Part shown: piece after piece, positions 25,301-31,767 of the stretch
How the letters are laid out: every line of letters begins with the position of its first letter
Numbering within the stretch: the first letter of the stretch is position 1
NCBI GenBank assembly: GCA_030530315.1
Contig: JAUMVG010000040.1
Coordinates: forward strand, 1 to 33,579
Direction of reading: 5' to 3'
From: Clostridia bacterium
Lineage (GTDB): Bacteria; Bacillota; Clostridia; Christensenellales; Aristaeellaceae
Length of the DNA stretch: 33,579 nt
Notes under the pieces: model-generated
Seen by the model: only the letters and a program-made list of their open reading frames with translations
Databases searched by the model: none
What the model was told of the DNA's origin: nothing
Position numbers and translations under genes: made by a program

Positions 25301-25723
25301 CCATTGACCGACCAGTTCGTCGGGGATCGCCGGTTCCGCATCCGGGTTTTCCCACAGCATGATGGGGTTCTCAGCATCCTGGGTGGGAATCATCAGTATG
25401 GAATCCGGCAGCGTGTCCCGGTCAAAGCGGTAGGTCACATCAGCGCCGAACAGTATGTCCTTGTCCGAGGCATGCAGCCTTTCTTCGCCATAGACCGGCA
25501 CGATGTCAGCCGCCAGCTGAACGCCCTCCGGTCCAATGGCCATCGTCTGCGCCATGCCGTTGAGGGCCACGTACAGTCGTCCGTCCTTAATCTCTACGCT
25601 CTCCAGGGAGATGTGATACTGGTTCCCGTTCATGGCCACATCCGCCGAGCCGAGTTCGGCCAGGGCGGGCAAGGGGCAGATCAGCAGGGAAAGGGTTATC
25701 AGGATTGCAAGCAGCTTTTTCAT
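21524..25723 (-). CDS. Giant modular secreted wall-binding protein, 1399 aa
   Basis: A signal peptide (MKKLLAILITLSLLICPLPALA) is followed by a unique beta region (24-130), the lipocalin-like module (133-238), a beta region (295-405) and an acidic EEP-repeat linker (436-454). A DUF6273-like domain comes next (456-653, 'VTFGRYEQD...PIEWIVLD', 'VWLNDDFLNTAF', 'VRPVIRLRLD'). A Cys-containing domain (680-845) precedes a first peptidoglycan-binding domain (860-928). The module shared with the 818-aa protein (958-1075), a pure PT linker (1083-1108), a second peptidoglycan-binding domain (1138-1206), and the shared C-terminal region with tail GVGSDWESWEDF complete it. Two wall-binding domains imply firm wall attachment. 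RBS AAGGAGG. No catalytic domain is recognised. Confidence 0.9.
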   Translation of the reverse strand: MKKLLAILITLSLLICPLPALAELGSADVAMNGNQYHISLESVEIKDGRLYVALNGMAQTMAIGPEGVQLAADIVPVYGEERLHASDKDILFGADVTYRFDRDTLPDSILMIPTQDAENPIMLWENPDAEPAIPDELVGQWQGTGTPKNGGPTIDLSATINADGTGEYTFIQDDYTESYPFTISSSDSAFSVDIPVDNLLGISACGGTWALEDGVLKLDITTTFANGGSYAYTAECGKAEAEAIADGVADASDPAGFQPVIPNIQPVQPSFPTTSGTNGEDQAGDGVADEPAWADREWQLDTIHFKTLSEDSPYSIDGGLSLNGGSTYGNLLILAYNTVYTDIDLNGLIEAVPQLPFSVPELDLTGYDEYTLNGDTLRLMPGDIEMTVGQEGDALSLTYVTHVDIQSQTMDNGLTSQAGETDLEVIMGFVPMGTRAETAEEAVEEPVEEPAEEPSSVEVGDTVTFGRYEQDGDDANGPEPIEWIVLDTEDAVATLISRYGLDAKPCNESGYRFGSADWRYCSLHVWLNDDFLNTAFAADEQARIETSVVTVNGVFSAPADDEVATRDQVYLLSAEEARRYFSSDAERMCEPTQFAIARGADVSESGTCQWWLRHFRNTRRGDGVGLNGKVYGDTLVEGYVEDVAVRPVIRLRLDNMPGTAEGEAEAEPAILPGMAREERSSSGYDTAQHLAERYGVEITDGMPVYAPAHPQPLNAYMVTHADCDVGINGDDMYKVRDKGLVDSITRYLEEWMEEIEEASGRTIRFVEDPDSADVLISACQTYKFYATYGQGTYRCSAYSSTVTLEAVQLSHLENRTGFSLTQNPGNTITTNGGSKNWRLPPELENTPEMAVFVDAVLSWYGWGLNPGTQGEGVAALQQALIDRGCLSGEASGLYDAQTEDAVKALQTACGLNPTGRVDAGTLIAIHYDQQAVDALPEEARARVPEFEYGGDVVHCPDSPADFEFKLFTNNIRDLTNGFLSLPGFANGCEMVVRLAPVNGTITHDGIMAIQDSFKLRSPSGAEVAPYAVITGAEAGSETPIEAFDIVYHSEEWAPLESWDFLCDRVLYSLAGLPEEGEPLRPEATPTPTPTPTPQPTATPTPEPTPEPIEEAGEADIDDVLDALNNDVYRATYDALLSGEVVQKGSKGDAARGVQQTLVAFGQDISVDGNVGPKTIAALNAVQAAFGLPETELLDAEGYAALLPRLLMVADPEEADELLAGQMDAGEYDYTRACALIAQGKYASAKSLFEESGWGDWEARAGACVQPWPKNGVLYKNPEIKGSSTELTVQFNTDPDTAMLVKVYTVDGVLARTMFIGGTGKATCSLPAGTYIIKDGVGKNWYGEAEAFGSEGYYEIMTFGNGQQEVQLKKNYSSTITVNVQEDNPDAEGVGSDWESWEDF
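22400..22477 (-). repeat. Pro/Thr codon microsatellite in the wall-spanning linker
   Basis: This encodes residues 1083-1108 of the 1399-aa protein, an alternating P-T run with a few Q, A and E. The DNA is a simple repeat of ACCCCGACGCC-like units and so is prone to length change. Such linkers usually cross the cell wall. Confidence 0.8.
25010..25327 (-). repeat. Direct repeat, copy B: lipocalin-like module
   Basis: This is the partner of 21041-21352. It encodes residues 133-238 of the 1399-aa protein, including the identical block 'GISACGGTWALEDGVLKLDI'. Confidence 0.78.
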
Positions 25724-25789
25724 GGGTCCAGCCTCCTTGTCATGATTGCTGTAGAACGTCGCTGAGCCAATATTTCAATGGCATGAAAT

Positions 25790-27493
25790 CTATGTAACCG
25801 GCGTTTCCTTCCAGTTCCAGCCGCGGTCCTCCGCGACCTCCTGGGCCTTTGACCCGGCGGGTACCCATGCGGTGAGGTTGGGGTCCGCCGAAGTGCCCAT
25901 TGCAAAGATGTCTACGGACCACGCCGAAGCCGGGAACCATACGGCCTCGAGCTGCGGGCAATCAGAGAACAGAAAGCCTCCAAACGCCTCGATGGTCTCC
26001 GGGAAGCGGACCTCCCGCAGCGCCTCCAGTCCGGAAAAGGCCCCGGCATGGACGATGGTCACCGGGCAGCCGCCCAGCGTTTCCGGCACGCTGAGCTCCG
26101 CTTCCGAACCGGTGTATTCGAGCAGCACGGCCTGGTCGCCCACGATGCCGTATCGCCAGTCGCCTTCCTCGTGAAAGGATGCCTCGGGCATGTCCTCCGG
26201 GGTCGCGCAGGCGATAAACGGCATGTCATGGCTCACGGCAAATTCGGCGGCATAGCTGCCCTCCGGGGCGCAGACGATGAGCGCGTCGATCCACAGCGAA
26301 TTGGCGATATTCTCCACGCTGGCGGGCAGCCAGGCGCACAGCAGGTCGCCCCTGTCCAGCATGCCCCACAGGCCCTTCACGCCCTCCGGGATCGCGACGC
26401 TGGGACAGTCGAAAGCCGTCTTTCTGAATGCGTCGCTGCCGATCTTCTTCAGCGTCGAGGGCAGATTTACCGCTTCGACCCGTTCCACGCCCGTGAACGC
26501 CTCCGCGCCGATGGCCTCCAGGCCCTCGTTCAGATCCAGCCGTCTGAGTGCGTTGGGGTATTCAAAGGCCTTGTCCGCGATGCGGCGCAGCGAGGCAGGA
26601 AAGTTGATCTCGCGAAGGTCATAGCACTCCATGGCGCCGATGCCGATCCACTCCACGTTTTCCGGCAGTACGAGCGATCTCAAATGGAAGCTGTTACACT
26701 TCTCGATGCCGACGACGGGAAGGCCTTCCACCTCGGCCGGGATCTCGAAGCTTTCAAAGTCGCCGTCCAGCCCGACCAGCGCATAGCCGTTCGCGGTCCT
26801 GCGGAAGCTGGCCGTCCCCTCGGGATACTCCAGGGTGAGGACGCTCTGGAAGAAGGGGCGAACGCCGCTCCAGACCTCCTCCATCGGGATCGACGCGGCC
26901 ACCAGCCGGCTCCCCACGCCCATGGCCGGCGGATCGTTGGAATCGCTGTACAGCCGAACGGCCTCGCCGCCCTTCGGGAACGCCGTGACGGTCGTGATGC
27001 TGTCGAAGGCCTCGCCGCCGATGTAGTTGCTGTTATGTCGAAGCGTCCTGCGCACATAGAGCACTGCCTCGGCCTCCGCAAGGCTTCGCGCCCGGTTGGG
27101 CTCCGGCAGCCGCGCCTGGAAGTCGCCCAGCAGCGACAGCTCGCCGGGGCCGTCCTCCCCGTAGAGCGCTGAGCAGTCTTCAAAGACGGCAATGAACCGC
27201 GCCCCGGCCAGCGCTTCGGGCAGCGTGTCCACGCCCTCAGCCTCACCCGCTCCGGGCCGCAGGTCGGCGGATAACTCCTCCTTCAGCGGAACGATCAGCG
27301 ATTCCTTCCAGCCCGGTGTGTCCAGCGCCGCGGCCTCGTCCGTCGCCAGCGCGTCCAGAGCCGCCAGCTGTTCATCAAGCGTGGCACACAGTTTCAACGT
27401 CTCAGCGGTTGCCGCCACGACATCCTCAGCCAGCGCAGGCAAGGCGTAGGACAGCAGGAAAAGGGCAATCAGGATCGCAAGCAGCTTTTTCAT
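25790..27493 (-). CDS. Secreted BspA-type leucine-rich-repeat protein, 567 aa
   Basis: A signal peptide (MKKLLAILIALFLLSYALPALA) precedes a helical 'ATLDEQLAALDALA' segment and an N-terminal domain (about 30-225) shared with the 561-aa protein at 29069. LRR_5 repeats occupy about 234-425 ('LRSLVLPENVEWIGIGAMECYDLREINFPASL', 'LRRLDLNEGLEAIGAEAF') and again about 449-545 after a non-repeat insert. LRR_5/BspA repeats are found on surface adhesins of gut and oral bacteria. There is no visible anchor (no LPxTG, wall domain or C-terminal helix), so it may be released or held by a partner. GGGAGG precedes ATG. Confidence 0.88.
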   Translation of the reverse strand: MKKLLAILIALFLLSYALPALAEDVVAATAETLKLCATLDEQLAALDALATDEAAALDTPGWKESLIVPLKEELSADLRPGAGEAEGVDTLPEALAGARFIAVFEDCSALYGEDGPGELSLLGDFQARLPEPNRARSLAEAEAVLYVRRTLRHNSNYIGGEAFDSITTVTAFPKGGEAVRLYSDSNDPPAMGVGSRLVAASIPMEEVWSGVRPFFQSVLTLEYPEGTASFRRTANGYALVGLDGDFESFEIPAEVEGLPVVGIEKCNSFHLRSLVLPENVEWIGIGAMECYDLREINFPASLRRIADKAFEYPNALRRLDLNEGLEAIGAEAFTGVERVEAVNLPSTLKKIGSDAFRKTAFDCPSVAIPEGVKGLWGMLDRGDLLCAWLPASVENIANSLWIDALIVCAPEGSYAAEFAVSHDMPFIACATPEDMPEASFHEEGDWRYGIVGDQAVLLEYTGSEAELSVPETLGGCPVTIVHAGAFSGLEALREVRFPETIEAFGGFLFSDCPQLEAVWFPASAWSVDIFAMGTSADPNLTAWVPAGSKAQEVAEDRGWNWKETPVT

Positions 27494-27554
27494 GATGTCA
27501 ACCTCCCGATAGTATCGTCAGAGCGTGTCTGCACTTTCAGTATTCCATTGAGCG

Positions 27555-29000
27555 TCAGTCCTGCACCCGCAGTTGCCACAGGCCGCTCGTTGACAGGAGC
27601 AGGCCCGCTTCGCTCCAGCTCATCATGTGGATTCCCGTGCCTGCGCCCATGACCCATCGGTCGGTTTTGCCCAGATCGACACCCTGCACGGGCAGTACGG
27701 CCATGTCCTCCAGCCGAACCATCAGCAGCATGGTCTCGCCGTGCCGCGCGCCGTTCATCATGGCCAGCACCGCGGCATAGCGCCCGTTCGGAGACAGCTT
27801 GACATCGAGTATCTGCATGTACCGATCCGCAAACTGCATCGCCCATTCCTTCGGGGTATCGGGCAATTGCGCCATGTCGAGCGTCTCAAACTGTTGTGTG
27901 TCCGCGGAGAGCACCCACAGGGTTTCCGCCCCTTCGGAGAAGCCGTTCGCCGCACTCAGGCGCTGGAGGCCCAGATAGCCGCCCGGAATGTCGGCCGTGA
28001 TGAACGCGCCGCGCAGCAGCGCCCAGCCTGATTCGGCGGAGCAGCAGGCGCTCGCGACCCGAAGGCGCCAGAAGTCTCCCTTCATCAGCAGCTCCCGCGT
28101 TTCGACCGAGCCGTCCGGCGCGATGCGTGCCAGCGCCTGCGGATCATCGTTCTTGCGGCAATCGAGCAGCGCGAAGATATTACCGTCCGCCAGCATCGCC
28201 ATGGCGGGCAGACTGTTGACTTCAAAACCGGCGCAGGGCGTCGCCTCAAAGGTCTCCAGGTCGTAGCGCACCAGCGTATATCGGTCGTCGTACCGATGCG
28301 CGACGGCCATGGCGTAGAAGGCGCTGTCATCCCTGGCAAAGCAGCCACCGATCCAGCAGCCGCCATCCTCGCTCAACAGCTTCGGGTTAAAGGCGTCCAG
28401 CGCAAACAGCTCGCCGGTTTGCGTGTCGACCATAAGGGGTGCGCCGAATTCGACACGCCCTTCCCGTAGCACGCGCATGCCGTTCACGACACAGCAGTAG
28501 CGGCCGGTGGGCGACCAGATCGCGCCCTCCTCGCCCATGCCGAAGGGACCCGCGCCCAGATCCTGACCGAAATAGAAGCGATGATATACCTTGTCCATAA
28601 GGCCATAGGCATCCTGGACGCCCCGATCCTCCCGGGGCCAGATGATCGCCAGGCGATCGGGGGACATGGCAAAGGGCAGCGCGGCCCCGCCGACGGCCAG
28701 CAATCCAATGCCGGATTGACCGTCCGGGGCATAGCTGAACACCGCCAGTTCCGCCTGCGCCAGCACGGCGCGCATTTGCGCCTCATCCATCGGCTCGATG
28801 CCGGCAAACTGCCACAGCTCGTCCGGCGGCGCCACGATCTCGCAGGTCGCCAGGTCCGGCAGCGGGAAGTTGGCCTGCGTATACTTCACGCGGCCCGCCT
28901 CGAACGCGGCGTCCAGCGCGTCGTCAAAGCCCTCCGCCAACGCGGGTAGGGCGCAGAGCAGCATGGAAAGGATCAACAGGATCGCAAGCAGCTTTTTCAT
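27555..29000 (-). CDS. Secreted propeller-like protein, 481 aa
   Basis: A signal peptide (MKKLLAILLILSMLLCALPALA) precedes a roughly 455-aa mature protein with recurrent four-strand patterns such as 'AIWSPTGRYCCVVNGMRV', 'FARDDSAFYAMAVAHRYDDRYTLVRYDLET', 'AMLADGNIFALLDC' and 'KLSPNGRYAAVLAMMNG...MVRLEDM'. This 'SP.GRY.AV' signature is typical of WD40/YncE-like beta-propellers. No catalytic motif is seen; a ligand or protein platform is the usual role. It sits between two LRR_5 paralogs and shares their leader sequence and AAGGAGGG site. Confidence 0.83.
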   Translation of the reverse strand: MKKLLAILLILSMLLCALPALAEGFDDALDAAFEAGRVKYTQANFPLPDLATCEIVAPPDELWQFAGIEPMDEAQMRAVLAQAELAVFSYAPDGQSGIGLLAVGGAALPFAMSPDRLAIIWPREDRGVQDAYGLMDKVYHRFYFGQDLGAGPFGMGEEGAIWSPTGRYCCVVNGMRVLREGRVEFGAPLMVDTQTGELFALDAFNPKLLSEDGGCWIGGCFARDDSAFYAMAVAHRYDDRYTLVRYDLETFEATPCAGFEVNSLPAMAMLADGNIFALLDCRKNDDPQALARIAPDGSVETRELLMKGDFWRLRVASACCSAESGWALLRGAFITADIPGGYLGLQRLSAANGFSEGAETLWVLSADTQQFETLDMAQLPDTPKEWAMQFADRYMQILDVKLSPNGRYAAVLAMMNGARHGETMLLMVRLEDMAVLPVQGVDLGKTDRWVMGAGTGIHMMSWSEAGLLLSTSGLWQLRVQD

Positions 29001-29068
29001 GGGGCCACCCTCCTTGTACTTCTATACGCTGTCGTCATTTGACCGGGATGCGTGTTCGAGCGGTCAAC

Positions 29069-30754
29069 TCATTCCGCCGGGAACCAGGCTTCCTCCGCGC
29101 CCGGGGTCCAGACTTCGTGGTGCGGCCAGCCGCTGTTTCCGTCTGGCTGTTCAAAAGCGGAAGAACCTTCCTGCGCATAGAGGACTGCGTCAACTCCGCA
29201 GGAGTACACCGCCGACGAACTCAGTTCCGTCACTGACGCCGGTATAAACACAGCCTCCAGCTCCTCGCATTTATACACCGCACTGCCCTCCACCTTTCGC
29301 ACCGTGTCTGGGAACAGCACGGCCCGCAGGGCATCGTTCTTATAGAAAGTATCTTCCCTGACGATGGCCACGGGACAGCCGCCCAGGGTATCGGGCACCC
29401 GGACGCAGGTCTCATCGCCTGAATAGCCAGTCAGGATTGCCTCATCCTCCAAAATGGCATACTCAAAGCCGTCCTCAACGGCATACATGGGAATGGACAT
29501 GTCCTGCGCACGCTCGCAGGGCACCCATTCATAGCCCCTGTACTTTGCCAGGCGCGCGGCGGCGCTGTCCTCGGGAGTGTAGATGCGGATGCCGCCGTAG
29601 TCGAACAGGTCGGTGCCAAAGGTGGTCACGCTCGCAGGCACAAAGACGCAGAGCACGCGGCTGTAGTGCATCAGAAAGTAATCCTTCAGCGCCGTCACAC
29701 CCTCGGGCACCACGATGGCGGAACAGTCTGCCCCCTTGAGCACGCCCCGGCCCATGGTCTTCAACGTGGATGGCAGTGAAAACGCCTCGCCGCTGCCGTG
29801 CATCAAGGCAAAGTCGCCGATTTCCATCAGACCCTCGTTCAGGATCATTTCGTCCAGACCCTCGGGTACATCTTTCTCGATCCGACGCAGCGTCGAGGGG
29901 AAGTTCATTTTGCGCAGGTTTTCCCCTTGCACTGTCTGTATCCAGACGATGCCCTCGGGCAGCACCAGCTCCTCCAGCGCATCGTTCCGGCAATCTTCAA
30001 TGCCCACGACCGGGTATCCCTCCACTTCTGCGGGAATCTCATAGCGTGTGAACTCGCCCTCCAGCCCCGCCAGGCAGCAGGTCTGGCCGATGATGCGGTA
30101 GGTGGCCGTCCCCTCGGGATACGATACCTCGATGACCCCGTAGAACCACTGCCGCACACCGCTCCACAGGTCGGAGAGGGAGAGACGCTCGCCGCTCAGG
30201 CTGCCGTAGCCGGTCACCGGAGGCGTCGTCAGGATGTGGTAAGCCGTGGTGAACACATGATCGCCCCGGTGGTAGACATAGGCATAGTAATTCCGGTTGG
30301 ACGCAAAGCCGATATAATCGTCGCGCGACTGGGTGGTGTGCACCAGACACAACACGGCGTCGGCCTCCTCCAGCGACGCGGCGCGCATGGCCTCCGGGAT
30401 ACGGACCTGCCAGTCGCCCAACAGGCGGTAAGTACCTTGGTCATCATAAATGGCGATGAACTTCGCGCCCTTGAAGTCCTGGACGGAAAGCTCCGCTTCC
30501 TCCATTTCCGTTTTGAACAGCAGATCCCCCGGCAGCGGTTGCGCCGGTTCGCAGGTCAGGGAGGCTTCCCACCCACCGTTCTCCAATTCGGAGGCGCATT
30601 CTAATGAGACCTCATGGAGCAGCGCCAGCTGTTCGTCGAGGGTGGCAGCAGTCTGCACGGACTGCGCCGCGGCTTCCAGAGCGCCTTCTGCAGTTGCGGG
30701 CAAGGTGCAGAGCAGCAGGGCAAGCGTTATCAAAATTACAAGCAGCTTTTTCAT
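29069..30754 (-). CDS. Secreted BspA-type leucine-rich-repeat protein, 561 aa
   Basis: This is a full-length paralog of the 567-aa protein at 25790: same signal peptide type (MKKLLVILITLALLLCTLPATA), same 'TAATLDEQLALLHE' segment, same N-terminal domain ('AKFIAIYDD', 'LLGDWQVRIPEAMRAASLEEADAVL'), then LRR_5 repeats (about 235-400 and 445-530). The repeats are more degenerate than in the paralog, and overall similarity is moderate by eye, so the duplication is old. It is the first gene of the minus-strand array. A candidate promoter lies 100-140 bp upstream. RBS AAAGGAG. Confidence 0.88.
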   Translation of the reverse strand: MKKLLVILITLALLLCTLPATAEGALEAAAQSVQTAATLDEQLALLHEVSLECASELENGGWEASLTCEPAQPLPGDLLFKTEMEEAELSVQDFKGAKFIAIYDDQGTYRLLGDWQVRIPEAMRAASLEEADAVLCLVHTTQSRDDYIGFASNRNYYAYVYHRGDHVFTTAYHILTTPPVTGYGSLSGERLSLSDLWSGVRQWFYGVIEVSYPEGTATYRIIGQTCCLAGLEGEFTRYEIPAEVEGYPVVGIEDCRNDALEELVLPEGIVWIQTVQGENLRKMNFPSTLRRIEKDVPEGLDEMILNEGLMEIGDFALMHGSGEAFSLPSTLKTMGRGVLKGADCSAIVVPEGVTALKDYFLMHYSRVLCVFVPASVTTFGTDLFDYGGIRIYTPEDSAAARLAKYRGYEWVPCERAQDMSIPMYAVEDGFEYAILEDEAILTGYSGDETCVRVPDTLGGCPVAIVREDTFYKNDALRAVLFPDTVRKVEGSAVYKCEELEAVFIPASVTELSSSAVYSCGVDAVLYAQEGSSAFEQPDGNSGWPHHEVWTPGAEEAWFPAE

Positions 30755-30866
30755 GGATTCAGTCTCCTTTGGTGCCGTCGTGGTTTGAGTACGCGTTCCA
30801 AGGGCTCGCTTCGATCGTCAGAAACCGGAATTGAGGAAAGCGTCTCCCAGATATTTCTATATTATC

Positions 30867-30930
30867 ATTTTACCATACCGAAACACAATGACAATACCAA
30901 TGACTAATTTTTCATTGACAAATCATTGAC
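30867..30930 (-). promoter_or_regulatory. Candidate array promoter overlapped by four CAATGA/TCATTG elements
   Basis: On the minus strand TTGTCA (30889-30894) and TAAAAT (30867-30872) are spaced 16 bp in AT-rich DNA, a good vegetative promoter. CAATGAC occurs at 30886-30892 and 30898-30904, and the inverted form TCATTGAC at 30912-30919 and 30923-30930. The first element covers the -35 box and the others lie just upstream. This layout suits an operator for a dimeric repressor or activator. Start of transcription would be near 30860, about 105 nt before the first gene's ATG. Confidence 0.55.
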
Positions 30931-30936
30931 TTTTTC

Positions 30937-31107
30937 TTAATTGGTACGGAGCACAGCGAGCAGGTTATTGAAGTCCTCACGCAGCGCGGCGACAGTGGTG
31001 GCACCGCTGTCAGGCACATCGGGAAGGATCATGCAATCCCTGCAGGGAATGTCGAACAGTCCCTCCGCGCCTTCCACAGTCGCTCCGGGCTGGAAGGTCA
31101 GCTTCCC
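30937..31107 (-). pseudogene. C-terminal relic resembling a phage head-fibre protein
   Basis: The last 56 codons of a longer open frame read GKLTFQPGATVEGAEG, then ATTVAALREDFNNLLAVLRTN-stop. 'GATVEG' followed by 'ATTVA.L..DFN.LL..L' resembles the C-terminus of phage head-fibre proteins as I recall them. Upstream of about 31107 the base composition changes sharply and the frame stops looking like the same protein. The rest of the gene is absent, so this is a prophage remnant cut by the AT-rich insert. Confidence 0.5.
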
Positions 31108-31213
31108 GCCGATGACGATTATCAAAACCAAAATAAAATCACAACCTTTCGTTATCAGTTGGGAATATAGGCAAGAACCATGAGAAAAGTGTTTGGGATA
31201 ATTTTGGTTATGT

Positions 31214-31612
31214 TTATTTCTTGGATATACCACAGAATTCCAACAGTGATCCATCAGGATTCCTCCACTTTTTGTTGACCTTGGAGTCGCTTTCGCTTTC
31301 AATTGTTGCAAGTGCCTTCACCTCGTCTTCTTGGGTAATATCAAGGTAAACCATAGTAGTTTCAATCTGTTTATGTCCTAAGAGAAAGGAGATCTGAACA
31401 ATGTTCATACCATCTTCTAACCAATGAGAGGCTTTCGCATGACGAAACTGATGCGCATGGAGTGTCAAAGGAACCTCTTCACATGTTTCATGTGCCAAGC
31501 GAGCATATTTCTTCAACATCTTATCCACTGCTGCTGCTGTCAACTTACCAAAGGCACCAACATTGCGGGAATAAAACACATATGCCTCCGGATTAGGGTG
31601 ATTCCCATGTTG
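31214..31612 (-). pseudogene. Tyrosine recombinase/integrase, C-terminal fragment
   Basis: The frame contains HAHQFRHAKASHWL (HxxR box), LLGHKQIETT (LGH box) and TTMVYLD (catalytic Tyr), the hallmarks of the C-terminal catalytic half of XerC/D- or Tn554-type tyrosine recombinases. The first catalytic Arg and the N-terminal DNA-binding domain are missing. Upstream of about 31612 the frame runs into sequence belonging to another gene. Its codons are clearly AT-richer than the surrounding array, which marks it as foreign. It should be inactive. Confidence 0.85.
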
Positions 31613-31767
31613 CCCTGCATGTCGCAATAGGCCAGGTCCCGGGTGGAGAAGTCCCGTTCGATCTTCTCCACGGCGGGGTTCTGCGGCGACTCCCGCGCCA
31701 TCTTCATCAGGCGCTTTACGTTCGCGGATAGCGGCCTGCTGCGTGCCGGATTCTTGATGGTATTCAC
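31600..31767 (-). pseudogene. Truncated small gene downstream of the serine recombinase
   Basis: Starts with GTG at 31767, overlapping the TGA of the serine recombinase by the GTGA arrangement typical of translational coupling. It encodes MNTIKNPARSRPLSANVKRL and about 35 further residues that look genuine (KIERDFSTRDLAYCDMQGN), then enters the tyrosine-recombinase sequence out of frame near 31600-31615. The intact gene was probably a recombinase accessory factor; that is inference from position. Family not recognised. Confidence 0.55.

Noticed and set aside
24518-25765. 415-aa open frame on the + strand
   Set aside because: It is antisense to the 5' part of the 1399-aa gene, which has a signal peptide, ribosome site and recognisable domains.
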